Assembly: GCA_949317995.1 (NCBI GenBank)
Contig: OX439052.1
Coordinates: 39,806,432 to 39,870,431 of the forward strand
DNA length: 64,000 nt
Direction of reading: 5' to 3'
Source: Acholoe squamosa
Lineage: Eukaryota > Annelida > Polychaeta > Phyllodocida > Polynoidae
The translations under genes and the position numbers were made by a program. Below, piece by piece: positions 51,535 to 63,531 of the stretch (positions are counted from its first letter, which is position 1; each line of letters starts with the position of its first letter). The notes under the pieces are model-generated. The model did not search any database. It worked only from the letters and a program-made list of their open reading frames with translations, and was not told the origin of the DNA.

Positions 51535-54500
51535 TCACATTTGGAAGTCATGCAGTTGTTTTTTTATGCGGAGCCTTTTGGACTTACGCATAGGCATTTC
51601 GTCCCGGTCAGAAACTGACCCAGCATCATCCGTAGATTCCACTCCCCCTGCAGACTTTGCATCTTCCTCTATGTGTCCACTTCCTTCCCCTGCAGCTTTC
51701 GTGTCACCTCTTGTGTTTGTGTCCCCTCCTTCTGTAGGTTCTTCTGCTCGTGTTTCAGTCTGTTCCTTGTCCCTTCCCTCAAATTGTACTTGTTCCATAG
51801 CGGTGTCTTGGACTATAACGAAGTCATCGCTCGATTTAACTGTGAACGTGGGTAGACCAAGGCCGTCGTTGCTCTCTGTGGCCTCCTGACATATAGCTGC
51901 AAATAAAAACAATTAGGAACACATGATCCTTGTATTGAAAAGTAATATCACAAAGGGGTCCAGCAGGGCTAGATGTGCATCTTCAGTTTGTTTTTAAGAC
52001 ATCAAATGTAGATGAACAATTTAATAATAAATTCTCATACTATTTTCAAATCTTTTTATGTTCTACGTTCTACGTAAAACAGAGAAGAATCTAACTATGT
52101 GTCATGTGCAGATAATTATATATATTGACTCACCTGCGCCTGGAATAATGAGAGGAGCGGAAATATTTCTTGAAATAGAACCTGTCTCTTCAAACACCTG
52201 CTCTGTTGTGTGGTAGTTGGCGACTCCCTCTTCTGCAATATCAGATGATACAACATAGTATAGCTTTACAGATAAAGTACTAAATATCTATTAGAAGAAA
52301 ATAAATTCCCATTCTATTCAAACGAGGTGAGGTAGTCCGTATCCAACAAGGCCTTATAGACGGAGTTGAAAGCAGAGAGGCCTCACCTAGGTGAAGACGA
52401 GGGAAATTTGTTCCCTGCTCATGGACATTTGCATTTATATCATGGTCTATGTGATGGTGGTATCAGCCTTTACTTAATTATTAATTTCAGTCTTTCATGA
52501 CTTGGATTCAGCAAGCTATGACGGATTATTTTTTGCAACATAAAAGCATATTATAATATCCAGCACATAGCTGTAGGAAACTTATCATTCAATTACTTTT
52601 TATGATACTCTTACAGTAAATTATTTTGGTTACATGTTTAATGTGGGCATGGGTTATCAAATAGTTCTTAATTTTTACCTGTGTATGGGTGAGTCAGGAA
52701 GGCAGACACGCCGTTATTCTCTGAAGTAGTATCTTCCTCGGGCCTTTCAGTACCCTCCTCATGGTTTTCAGTCCCCTGTCCAGGCTTATCGGTCCCCTCC
52801 TGAGGTAAATCAGTCAACTTCTCTGACACGCGACCTGGAGTCTGCAATGTTCCTTCCTCTGTTTCGGTTCCGACACTGCGGACGGACGGAGCTGAAAGAG
52901 AAAGACAGTCACTTAATATCCACCTTAACTATAATTTAACCAAATAATTATTTTCTGTATTGTTTGAAGGCGATTTAATTCAAAGTGAAACTATTAATTA
53001 AATTCATTTTCTGTTTTTAAAATGTTCTTGATATAAAAAGGTATACCTGTTAAAGTCAACGAAAATTATGTTATCTCACCTCGTATTAGGTTGTGGTCAA
53101 AAGAGTAAGTCACAGCCTGGTTCAACTTGTGAACAGTCGTGGTGACTTCCTTCAGGATATCATCCACAGTCTGTACTGTTCTCATACCTGTGGAACATCT
53201 TTGCTGCAAGTGGTCAACATTAATTATTAAACCACTGAAAGACTGTGAGAGGGAGGCGACGGAGCCCTGCATGTGGACCACCTCAGCGTTCATCTTTCCT
53301 TGAGACTCAGCGACCTTCTCTGTATTTTCTACCATTTTCTCACTCAATTTTTCCAAGGCCTTTACAAGTTGAACCTGTTTAGTTACAATGGCATTGGTTA
53401 ATTGAGTGTGCACATTTCCTAAAGCAATGGTATCTTCTTCAGCTTCTTTCCTCTGCTCCTCAATATATTTTTCTTGGGCCTTTAACATAGAATCTCTTTG
53501 TTCCCTCACACAGCGTGCTGTCTCATGTGAATGCTCACGGAGGGCTGCAGTTATTCCACTCGTAACTCCTTTGAGGGACTTGACCATAATAGAGGCAGTT
53601 TCTTGGGTATTTTGTGCCAACTCGTCCTGATGTTTCATAAGAGCTTCACACAGTTTTTTGTTGTGGTCCATGATAAGGTTCCTTGTTTCCTCCATATCTA
53701 ACTGGATTTTATTTTTTAAATCAGACCTGAACATGGCATCACACCTATTTTTTGACATGTTATTTAACGATGGGAGCGAATCATCTGGGTTACCATAATC
53801 AAGTTTTCTCCTTTTACTGTCTGATGTTTCCGCTGTCAGGTCTACTATGGAATCTGTTTTCCTTTTATTGCCAGGACTTTTGTCCATGCCTTCCTTGTAA
53901 TTGACTGCTGGGGTGCTGGTCTTAAAGACAGGAGACATCTGCATTTCTACCCCCGATATATCCCCTTCTGCCATAAGTTCAGTGAAAGACGGTGGCCTAG
54001 TACGCTGTCTTTTGGTGGCGGGTTCAGAGGTATCGTCAACAGGCTTTGGCTCAGATATAGGGACCACTTTTTCAGGTTCTTTTCGAGGTGGAGGTTTTTC
54101 TAATACCTGTTTGTATACAGAGGAAGAAGGCTTCTCAATGTTCTTTGGTATAGAAGAAGTAGGTGGTTTCTTTGGGGTATTTCTAGTAACTATTTTCTTC
54201 ACCTCCTTTAAAAGCTCATTTCGTCTGTCAACTCTCTCTCTAGCGTGGGGAGACAGGTCCTCCTCTGGTGGCTTTTTCTTAGACTGAATACCCTTTTTCT
54301 TATCATTCTCTCTTTTGTTGAAAAGAAGCATTTTTTGTCTTGTAACACTAGCGGGCGGGGGAGTTCTGAGGTCGTCGTCATCTGCCAACGAGGTATTGGG
54401 TTGCTCAACGACTACCCGAGGTAGAAGGGATTCCCCGTCTTCATGTCTGTAATGATCCACTGATTGGAAAACGTCCTCCTCCTCCACAGGTTCATTGTAA

Positions 54501-55514
54501 TCCTCCTCATCCATCAGTGGATCTGAAGGAATAAAGTGACAAACAGTATTTATTTATTTGTTTTTAACTAAAAGCATGTAACATTTTCTCAGACTAACAA
54601 GTATCTACATAGAAATGGCAATCCATGTTCCTATGTTCTATTACAACACATATACACATTGTATTATATCATAGGCTGTATGAAAATATATCATATTCTT
54701 CTCCGTGAAGAAATAAAATACAGAAGGTGGACCCATTTTATGATATAGGACAGAAAAAATTACTCACCGCCTTCCTCGTCCGTGGCCAGTAGATCGCCCT
54801 CCATCACAGCCTTCATGGCATCACTGGGCATGGCTAGATTCCCATAGTCCTCCCGGTTGTCTCTCTCAGGATCGTAACATGACCACGCCTGGTCGGTCCT
54901 CCCTCCCCCTTTGAGGTTAGGCGGCTGCATGCCGGGTATCCCTTGAAATAAATGAATCATCTTTTCATGTACTTGGACATGTAAGAAGTGTCAGAACAAC
55001 AAAGACCCATTTTCGCAATATAAATATGAAACATAAAGGAATTGTACATTTAATTTGTTTTTCTTATGAAGAGTGTTGGCGGATGAAAGAGGAATTAGGA
55101 TTTGTTTTTTCATAAATATATGGACATATAGTTAATAGATTTTTCCATAGGAAAATAAAAATGTATGCCAGAAGGCCAAGTACTTTGATATTAGCTTACC
55201 TAGTACTACATCCTCCCCTACCCAATCCAGTATAGCCTCTTCGAAATCGGTTAAGTAGTCCTTTTCCTCTCATTGCCCACTACCACTTCTGTATTTATTG
55301 TCGACGTACTGCCTCTGTCCAAAAAAAATAGAGAAATAGCATAGCATTTAGGGACTCGGAAACAAAAAAGAAGTAGAAGTTTAGATGATATGGTGCCTTT
55401 TAATTTCATAAATATAAGAAGATGATATATATACATGTTAACACATACAGTATATAATGGGGAGAAGAGTTAACAGGTTAAGATATGCTATTATGGTATA
55501 ACGTATAATGTAAA

Positions 55515-55561
<47 letters not shown>

Positions 55562-56907
55562 CATACATATATATAATTCACAGCAGACCTACCTTTCTTT
55601 TGGCGTCTTGGCTGAAATACAACAGCTTATCTTTGCATTGTTTGACCTTCCACTCACGTTTTCCTATGGACTCGACATATTCTGGAAAAAAAAATTTGTT
55701 ACAGTAACAGAAAATGTCTGATTAAGTTAAACTGTATGGTCAAGAATACACTAAAAAAATGTACAGTCACAACTGTATACAAGGAAAATCTTAAATGACA
55801 ATAAATACCTTTTCTTTTATGAAGTATAAAACATGAAACAAAATATATGATTTATAAGTGGATACCCATGTCAAAACAGAAAATAAAAAATTATAGTTAC
55901 CCGCTAACTCCTCCCATGCTAACTTCTTCATCGTCCTTCCGTCTGAGCTTGCCTTGAACTTTCCTTTTAATATAGGTTTCAGGTGGTTGGCTCCCCAGAT
56001 AAGAGCCTTAAGTTCAAGTTTGTTCCATTTCTTAACTGTGGAATCGGTGGAAGAAGCAGTAGAAACATTTCCAGAAATGTTACCGCCATGTCCACGACCT
56101 CGGGTTCCTCTAGCACCTTGTGAGCCTCTACTTCCTCTGGTTCCTCTTGCACCTCGAGTAGCTCCCCTCCCTGTACTGCCAGAGCCTCGAGGCCTACCCC
56201 TTGGCCTTGTTGCCCCACCACGGCCTCTCACAGATTGTCCCCGACCAGAAGGAGCAGAGAAACATTCTTCATCGTCTGTAGGGACATAGTCAGGGTCACA
56301 CAAAACATCGTCCTCCTTGAGAGGAGGTACAACAGGTCTGCTGGGTCTTAAACCAAAATGAGATGGGTGCTCTGAACTAGGAGCTTTACCTTTCTGTCTT
56401 TTTTCTGATATTCCACCTTGAGACTGCTCGCGGAGAAGATTTCTGCGGTACTTATACACCAGGTAATCAATGTCTGCCTCTACCCCGATTTCCCCCTGAG
56501 CTTTCTTGCGGAGGAGTGATTTTTTGAATTTATATACCATATAAGCGATGTCCTGATCTGCACCCATTCCGGGAAAGTCACCTGGTTTTAGTAGATCCTC
56601 ATCGTAGTTTTCCTCGAACTCATCTACTTCCTCGTCTTCGTCATAGTACAGGTCTTCATCCTCCTCCGCCTGGCGGGACGACTGAAAAAAATAAATAATA
56701 AAAAAGCTGAACTCATTTCTGGAAAACTGTAGCCCTTTATTCACTACAAATGCTAGACGCTGAACGCCGACCAAAAAACACATTCTATATACACTATAAA
56801 CTGACTGACACACTTAGTTCGACAGATTACCATACCCTACGTGTCAGGGTACATCTTGCACACAAAATTGGCTGACTTTAACTCACCTTTTGAGCAGCTT
56901 TCGGCAT
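51535..56907 (-). CDS. Harbinger partner gene: Myb/SANT plus long coiled-coil protein, nine exons
   Basis: Minus-strand exons: 56907-56887, 56681-55901, 55681-55593, 55266-55200, 54941-54768, 54522-53080, 52891-52679, 52232-52134 and 51896-51535. Lengths sum to 3249 bp, and every junction is GT-AG and keeps frame, giving about 1082 residues. Order: acidic start (EEDEDLYYDEDEEVDEFEEN), Arg/Gly-rich stretch, a Myb/SANT-like domain across exons 2-3 (WNKLELKALIWGANHL ... REWKVKQCKDKLLYF, about residues 222-297), a long charged region, a coiled coil in exon 6, and a C-terminal nuclear signal (RKSKRLRIKK). Harbinger Myb proteins help the transposase enter the nucleus and bind ends; this one is several times the usual size. 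Confidence 0.8.
55513..55560. repeat. (TA)n microsatellite in Harbinger intron
   Basis: About 45 bp of TA repeats in the intron between exons 3 and 4 of the partner gene. Confidence 0.9.
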
Positions 56908-56949
56908 TTTATTTTATTGTCGAAAGAAAACGGCGTCTCCCGGAAGGTG

Positions 56950-57266
56950 GAGGCGGCCATTGACATCCCATAATTCATGACGTCACAGGGGATTCCCGGA
57001 GAAACCCCGCCAAAAATCACGGATGAGGCGCAAGTACCTTACATGAAAAATAATAAATTAAATGAAGGCGAGGGTAAAACGCGGACGTCCGTGTTCAAGA
57101 GTCCGCCTTCTGATAAAAGGGTCCGTGTTCTTTTTTTTTTTTAACGGAGGGGTGAGGGAGTACGAACAGAAACAGTTATGAAATAAAATAAGGCGGAGTC
57201 CGCGTCAGGGTCCGCCTTTTTAGTCCGTGTTCTTAAATAAAATAAAGTTCGCGGTGAAACGGCCTC
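56950..57266. promoter_or_regulatory. Right end and subterminal repeats of Harbinger
   Basis: Repeated GCGGACGTCCG, GTCCGCCTTCTGATAA, GTCCGTGTTCTT (twice) and GGCGGAGTCCGC motifs lie inside the right terminal repeat, matching the left-end motifs. Confidence 0.6.
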
Positions 57267-57391
57267 CAGATAAAGACATGATTATGACTTCAAATAGGAC
57301 ATGTCTTTTTTACATCCCATATAGGACGTATCTTTTACTTCAACATCTAGTAAATTCATCACGTAAAAATCTTTACCTCCTAATGACATAA

Positions 57392-58180
57392 TTATCTGGT
57401 CAGTTTCACGTAATAACGTGAATATGTCTTTTTTACGTAAGGTGCTAGCTGGGTGGGCAGTCCTTGGGAAACCACTTTGTTGCGTATCCGTACCTCCTCT
57501 TGGACGTCAGTGACGGTCTCTATTAGCTTGAGGAGTGCGCCAGTGGTGAGGTTTACTTTTCTGGTGGGCATTGAGGTGCACTTTATGGCACTGTAGCGTT
57601 CCTTGGAGATCCTAACCCTGTCGAGCCAGATCTCCAGCTTCAAACTGTCGATGAAGAACTCCAATCTGGGGACTGTGGAAGGTGCTGGTGGTACACATTT
57701 CACTACCGGTTTTCTCTTCTTGGACGCCTGGTCGCCACTCTTGGTAACACTCCTCTTAATACCTGAGGGTTTCAAAGTAAGAAGAGTAGCGCCATCAGTG
57801 TGAGCTGAATCAACAGCAGAACCAGCAACAGGAGCAACGCTCGCGTCGGTATCTCGGGACTTTTAGGAAGAGGATAACCACAAACCGTCGGTTGTGGTTG
57901 TGGAGGGGAAGTAAGTCGGGGAGGTAAGAAAAAACACGCTCCGACTCTGCTCGACGTCGGTGTCCCCTGGTGGATAGCAGAAGCTGGTGGAGACTTCACG
58001 ATAGCGGTGGTGAGTAGATCGGGTGATCTTTGAGCAACCGCTGGAGAAGTCAACTCTTCCTGCGTCTCCTCCTCCTCTTACTCTGTTTCTGCCAAGTGCT
58101 GGGCCTCCAAATAATCCGTATGACTGCAATCGTGTGTGTCTACGTCAGAGAGTAGTTGGTCGCAATTACACACCCCCTGT
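57392..58180 (-). pseudogene. Decayed ORF of unknown family
   Basis: The minus strand gives coding-like text in two frames: an acidic then Pro/Ser-rich part (TDYLEAQHLAETE, stop, EEEETQEELTSPAVAQRS; about 58150-57850), then after a frame change near 57840 a basic C-terminal part (SKKRKPVVKC, FFIDSLKLEIWLDRVRISKE, TGALLKLIETVTDVQEEV) ending at 57392. One stop and one frame change break it. I do not recognise the family. It lies between the Harbinger element and a TATA-driven Death-domain gene on the other strand. Confidence 0.4.
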
Positions 58181-58517
58181 TAACAAGGGGAGGAGTAAAA
58201 ATTAAGGAAGCTCATAATACCTTAATGAGCGAGCCTGCCTCACACCTGTAAAGCAGATTAAGCTAATAATCACAGTTTTAACTCCCTGTAATCCCACCAA
58301 AATACAGTTATCACAATATTTCCACATGTTTTATGTCAACAGATCTAAAAGATAAGTCGCTACAAAGAATGAAAGCAATCACCCCTACCTACCAAATACA
58401 CTTGTCACAGTGTCTTTCCTCCTGTTTGATGTTAACAAATTCAAAAGAATCATGCTGATAAGCCACTACATAGAAAGGTAAAGGCGGTGGGGAGTATCCA
58501 GCTGGACTAGATCACCC

Positions 58518-58526
58518 TATATAAAG
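58518..58526 (+). promoter_or_regulatory. TATA box of the Death-domain gene
   Basis: TATATAAAG 222 bp upstream of the main ATG and about 160 bp upstream of a short upstream ORF. Transcription would be expected to begin near 58548. Confidence 0.55.
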
Positions 58527-58739
58527 CACCCCAATTTCTCTTGGAAGGATATATCACTGCTGACCACTACGACTACCGTGCCTACCGCCACTTCCTTTAC
58601 CATCACCAGCACCACCTACCTGCCGGCTGTCTGCCTACAGACTTTTATCAAGTGATTTCTGAAGTTTTTGCAGACAAAATGAGTCTTGAAAATACTTCCT
58701 CCCTATCTCGCTCTGATGTATGTGAAGTGAGTGTACAAG

Positions 58740-59225
58740 ATGAATTTTACATATAGCGATCGTTTGCTTCATGAAATAGGAAGGCAGTTAGTTGGATCTT
58801 GGAAGAATTGGGACATCGCCTATGAGCATCTGCAGGAGATGGTCGTTATCAAGAAGGTGCAGGATATGTGTATGGAGATGTTTCAAACTTGGTCTAAAAC
58901 TACGCCTCATGCCAGATGGGGAGAACTCCACCATGCCTACATGAGTGTTCATCGACAAGATCTGTTGCTTCAGTCGCAGAACTTTTTCAAGATGTACAAA
59001 TTGGATTATAACAACCCCAACCAGTTTTTATTGGAGAGGTATTTTGTCACCATGGGTGAATCTCTATCCAGGGAGTGGAAAGATATGGGGATGTATTTAG
59101 ACTTGACGTCTGAAAAGCTAAATAGTATAGCTCAACAACTGGAACAAGATATGTCTCTCCATGCCTTCAGAGTGTTGAAAATGTGGCAAGCTAAACCCAG
59201 CAGTACACATCATCAACTCATTTGA
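58740..59225 (+). CDS. Small protein with two tandem Death domains
   Basis: 161 residues, intronless. Death domains are six-helix adaptors of apoptosis and immune signalling that pair with other Death domains. The first half (RLLHEIGRQLVGSWKNW ... MCMEMFQTWSKTTPHARWGELHHAYMSVHRQDL) fits a Death fold, with W-x-T...L...A...R-x-DL at the end. The second half (YFVTMGESLSREWKDMGMYL, LNSIAQQLEQD, AFRVLKMWQAKP) fits even better and is cut short after helix 5. No signal peptide or membrane segment. An upstream ATG at 58679 opens a 25-codon ORF overlapping this start in another frame, which may limit translation. Could be a retrogene, a virus-captured gene or a remnant of a larger adaptor. Confidence 0.55.
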   Translation: MNFTYSDRLLHEIGRQLVGSWKNWDIAYEHLQEMVVIKKVQDMCMEMFQTWSKTTPHARWGELHHAYMSVHRQDLLLQSQNFFKMYKLDYNNPNQFLLERYFVTMGESLSREWKDMGMYLDLTSEKLNSIAQQLEQDMSLHAFRVLKMWQAKPSSTHHQLI

Positions 59226-59515
59226 GTGCTGATGGATGACATGAGGAGGTTTGACGTGGCCAGATAAATATTGCTTCACTTTGAAAACAAAGAAAAAGAG
59301 ATGAGACGTGGAGGGTAATTGTGGAAGGGCGTGGTGTATTATGTAAAGGAGGCGGAGGTGCACACCACGGGAATCAGATCTTAAGTTGCTACACAGGAAC
59401 ATGGTGGAGACGGAGGGTATGCAACACACCTATATAAACCACTCACGTCACGTCTCTGGTGTCTCATTTACCACCTCGCCTACCACTGGTACGTCCACAC
59501 TCGACACAGAGCCTC
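59226..59515. other. 3' flank with a second TATA-like motif
   Basis: TATATAAACC at 59431-59440 lies about 200 bp beyond the Death-domain ORF. The leader-like text after it (CCACCTCGCCTACCACTGG) resembles the leader at 58555-58600 (ACTACCGTGCCTACCGCCAC). R1 sequence begins at about 59518, so any gene that followed is cut off. Confidence 0.35.
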
Positions 59516-59848
59516 AAAAATCATAGAAAGTGTGCAAATAGGCCTTGGTGGAGTTTTCAGAGGTCTGAAAAAAAATTATATAGTATCTCAAAAATATTTT
59601 TTGTGGATAGTGTATAGGTCTTGGGGTAACTGCACATGAAATATTATGAGTTAAATATGAAAACCGTTGCTATGGCAATGCCCAGAACCTATCTACCTGG
59701 AAATGATGTCCTCCCGAGTGACCATTTGGGGTATTTTCCCTTTAATGATTCAAAATGACCTATGATATGCTTCTGGTCCACTGTTTTTATGTTTTTGCTT
59801 GTAGTACTGGGTCTAATGGTTGGGTTTGGAGTATTGTAGTCAGATATA

Positions 59849-61547
59849 GGGTAAAGTGACCATGAGTCGTCCACTTGGGCCATCTTATTACCTACTAGTT
59901 AGTCTAGGATCTTTGTAATAGTAGGAAAACTTGCAGGGGTCATCTGAAAATGGATATAAATATTACCCAGATGTATTATTCTTTCCATCCAGCAATGTTA
60001 CAACTTTCATACCCATAGTCATGGAGCTCTTTGAGCACCCATTATTCAATAGATGTGAATTGTCTTTCATCAGTACCATGAGTTGGCCACTGTGGTACCT
60101 TGAGTCAGCCACATCATAAAATGACTCAACTAATTCATAGTAAAGAGTGTGCTTTTGAAGCAAAACAAGGAAAACATTTATTCCCGGCTGAGTGATCTTG
60201 GTCAGAGTGTTTCTGGAATGATTTTACTAATTATAATGCTGATTAATACCATTCCTTGGGTAAACATAAATTATAGCAAACTTATCCCCATTTATCAGCT
60301 GTCCGTCATTTCAAAGTGGCTGTCAATCTATCAAAAGACCCCTCTACCTAATTGGTAGAATATAGGGTAGAGTGACCTTGAGTCGTCCAGGTACCTTGAG
60401 TCGGCCATTTTGCTTGGTTTTGGGCCCAAAATAAATGTGTTAATGAATATATTAGTGGATTCTAAGCTATTTGCACTAGTGCTATATGGCAAGATATGCT
60501 ATAAGCTATCTTAGCATCTTTTGGAATATAAGTTTAGGACCTTTCAGGAGCTCTAGATGACACTAGAGTTTGTAAATTATTCTTGAAGTCAGATATAGGT
60601 TTCTGATGATTTTCCAGAAACAAAATGATAGATAAGTGATAATGTGATATTGACCAAGTAACAGAGTTAAACCTAACTAAACTTGGAAAAAAGCATTGCA
60701 TTCATAGTCTGTCAAACATCATTTAACTTGAAATTATTCCTTTTATAGTGTTCAGTACAAAAGTCAACAATCTGCTGTAAAGAAGTTGACTTGTGGTATG
60801 ATAAGACTGACAAAAGGTGTCTTTGAGCAATACATGTACCTTGAGTCGGCCACTATACAAGTACCTTGAGTCGGCCACTATTGCTTTTTGGTCCAAAATG
60901 ATAGTAGTGACCATTTCATTGGGTTCTAAGTTATTTACACTGCTAGAATATGTTGTGCTGTAGAACCTGCTATCTATCCATCTTTGGGAAAGTGAATCTA
61001 GCAATATCCATTATTTTTCAACAAAATCAACTATATTCTACCAATTAGGTAGAGAGGTCTTCTGATAGATTGACAGCCACTTTGAAATGACGGACAGCTG
61101 ATAATTGGGGATAAGTTTGCTATAATTTATGTTTACCCAAGGAATGGTATTAATCAGCATTATAATTAGTAAAATCATTCCAGAAACACTCTGACCAAGA
61201 TCTCTCAGCCGGGAATAAATGTTTTCCTTGTTTTGCCTCAAAAGCACACTCTTTACTATGAATTAGTTGAGTCATTTTATGATGTGGCTGACTCAAGGTA
61301 CCACAGTGGCCGACTCATGGTACTGATGAAAGAAAATTCACATCTACTGAATAATGGGTGCTGAAAGAGCTCCATGACTATGGGTATGAAAGTTGTAACA
61401 TTGCTGGATGGAAAGAGTAAGACATCTGGGTAATATTCATATCCATTTCTAGATGACCCCTGCAAGTTTTCCTACTATTACAAAGATCCTAGACTAACAA
61501 GTAGGTGCTAAGATGGCCCATATGGACGACTCATGGTCACTTTACCC
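59849..61547. mobile_element. Long inverted-repeat element E1 (arms A and A')
   Basis: Arm A (59849-60364) is the inverse of A' (61032-61547), over 500 bp at high identity. Ends GGGTAAAGTGACCATGAG and CTCATGGTCACTTTACCC, TA on both sides. Apparent ORFs inside (for example the pair at 59931 and 61465) are just the two arms read in mirror. Confidence 0.75.
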
Positions 61548-62220
61548 TAGTTGATTTTGTTGAAAAATGATGGATAGTGCTAGATTCACTTTCCCAAAGA
61601 TTGAAAGATAGCAGGTGCTACAGCTCAACATATTCTAGCAGTGTAAATAACTTAGAACCCAATGAAATGGTCACTACTAAGTTCATTTTGGACCAAAAAG
61701 CAATAGTGGCCGACTCAAGGTACTTGTATAGTGGCCAACTCAAGGTACATGTATTGCTCAAAGACACCTTTTGTCAGTCTTATCATACCACGAGTCAACT
61801 TCTATACAGCAGATTGTTGACTTTTGTACTGAACACTATAAAAGGAATAATTTCAAGTTAAATGATGTTTTACAGAGTATGAATGCAATGGTTTTTTTCC
61901 AATTTTAGTAAGGCTTAACTCTGTTACTTGGTCAATATCACATTATCACTCATCTATCATTTTGTTGCTGGAAAATCATCGGAAAACTATATCTGACTTC
62001 AAGAATAATTCACAAACTCTAGTGTCATCTAGAGCTCCTGGAAGGTCCTAGACTTATATTCCAAAAGATGCTAAGATAGCTTATAGCATATCTTGCCATA
62101 TAGCACCAGTGCAAATAGTTTAGAATCCATTAATATATTCATTAACACATTCATTTTGGACCCAAAATTAAGCAAAATGGCCGACTCAAGGTACCTGGAC
62201 TACTCAAGGTCACTCTACCC
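60365..62220. mobile_element. Long inverted-repeat element E2 (arms B and B')
   Basis: Arm B (60365-61031) is the inverse of B' (61550-62220). Ends GGGTAGAGTGACCTTGAG and CTCAAGGTCACTCTACCC, TA on both sides. It overlaps E1: the order is A-B-A'-B'. CCTTGAGTCGGCCACTAT is repeated inside B. Confidence 0.75.
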
Positions 62221-62599
62221 TAATGGGCTTTTTGCGTTGCCCTCAGGTCATTTTCCTATAGGGCCTAGCATGGAATTCAAGTAAATCTCAGATTCTAAGA
62301 TAATTATTTCTTTCTGTTCTATATAAAAGCTGAACAGACTATGGTAGGAACTATTGATTACATGGAATACAATGCCCACGGCATGTACTTTCAGGTGGTA
62401 TATAGTTTGATGGGGAAAAAAATCTCTGTTTCTGTTCAAAATACCTTGTAGTTCATCACTCGCCTGGACATTATGTTCAGAATTGTGATCAAAAACCATT
62501 AAAAGTAGGCTCATTTTATGATAGCAAGGAATCAGCTGACATAGATAACAATGTGGATTCCATCATCTACTGCTTAAGATGGTCCAGATCTGTGATTTT

Positions 62600-63340
62600 C
62601 AATGAGATAAAATGATTATTTCTGTAGGAAATCAACCCCTCAGCATGGCATGTTATTTAATGGTCACTCGCCCGGACACAATTTCACCTGGACAAAATAG
62701 TACTTCCCATCCCATGCTACTACAAAGGATGGAGAGTAATCCATTGTCCTATACATTGGGCACTTAGGTATATGTAGGGGGTAAATAACTGACTTAGTTA
62801 GGATAGTTAAATGTGTTAATCCTACACAGGAGGGGAAGGAACATAATTTTTTCACCCGGACAAGGAAAAAGGGGGATTTTCAAGGAAAATCACTTATTGC
62901 CCCCTCACAGTGAAGTTTATGGAGGAAATCAAATTTTATTTTCAACATATGTTACCCCCAACATGTAGCAAATCTTTTAAGTCATAATTGAACGCATTTC
63001 ACTTTTAGATATTTAATGGGGGAAGGCCAAATGACCAAATTATCGCCCGGACAGACCACTTTACAAAAAGTAAAATACTCCAGAAGAATAGAAAAAATCC
63101 GACCAGGAACATAATTTTTGCTCCTATTTCACCACAAGACTCTATAATTTACATAATAAAAGTGGACAGACACATACCTAGTCCTCATTCTACAAAAAAA
63201 TGATGAAATATGTCGATTTTATTGATTTTCCAAGCTGAAAGGGGTCAATTTTAGGTATGTTCAACCCCCTGGTGGTCAGAATATTGGTATTGGACCACTA
63301 AAACCCATATATAACATCAAGAACTCATTGAGCCCAAAAA
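62600..63340. other. No gene recognised
   Basis: AT-rich, with several CCGGACA phrases; part of or inserted in R1 copy 2. Confidence 0.4.
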
Positions 63341-63473
63341 TATGACCCAAAAAAATTGAGGAAAAATCAAAATCCTAAGTGTAGGGGGCTAACTTTCACC
63401 AAAATTCCCATTTGCACACCTTCTGTGATTTCAGACCAGCTACTACCACCATTGTCACTGCTCCCACCATGTT

Positions 63474-63527
63474 ACCTACCTACCTACCTACCTACCTACC
63501 TACCTACCTACCTACCTACCTACCTAA
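63474..63527. repeat. (CCTA)n microsatellite
   Basis: About 13 CCTA units directly before the BIR reading frame. Confidence 0.95.
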
Positions 63528-63531
63528 GAGA

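Larger units (their letters stand above)
48572..57266. mobile_element. Complete 8.7-kb PIF/Harbinger DNA transposon
   Basis: Inverted ends GAGGCCATTTCACCGCG and CGCGGTGAAACGGCCTC pair over 17 bp with one mismatch, flanked by CAG on both sides (48569-48571, 57267-57269), a 3-bp duplication as expected for PIF/Harbinger. Two convergent spliced genes lie inside: the transposase on plus (48990-50786) and a Myb/SANT-type partner on minus (56907 down to 51535). Many GTCCGC/GCGGAC-type subterminal motifs lie within about 300 bp of both ends, likely protein-binding sites. Everything needed for autonomy appears open. It is larger than typical Harbingers of roughly 3-6 kb. Confidence 0.9.
59518..63440 (+). 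repeat. Dispersed repeat R1, copy 2, with insertions
   Basis: Blocks matching 4912-5760 occur at 59518-59846, 62265-62600 and 63340-63420. Between them sit the interlocked inverted repeats (59849-62220) and a stretch rich in CGCCCGGACA/CACCCGGACA phrases (62660-63060). Confidence 0.65.

Noticed and set aside
53406-54287. Plus-strand ORFs of 74 and 128 codons
   Set aside because: Antisense to exon 6 of the Harbinger partner gene, which has consistent splicing.
59931-62284. Several 60-95-codon ORFs in mirrored pairs
   Set aside because: They are the two arms of long inverted repeats; no start context or known family.
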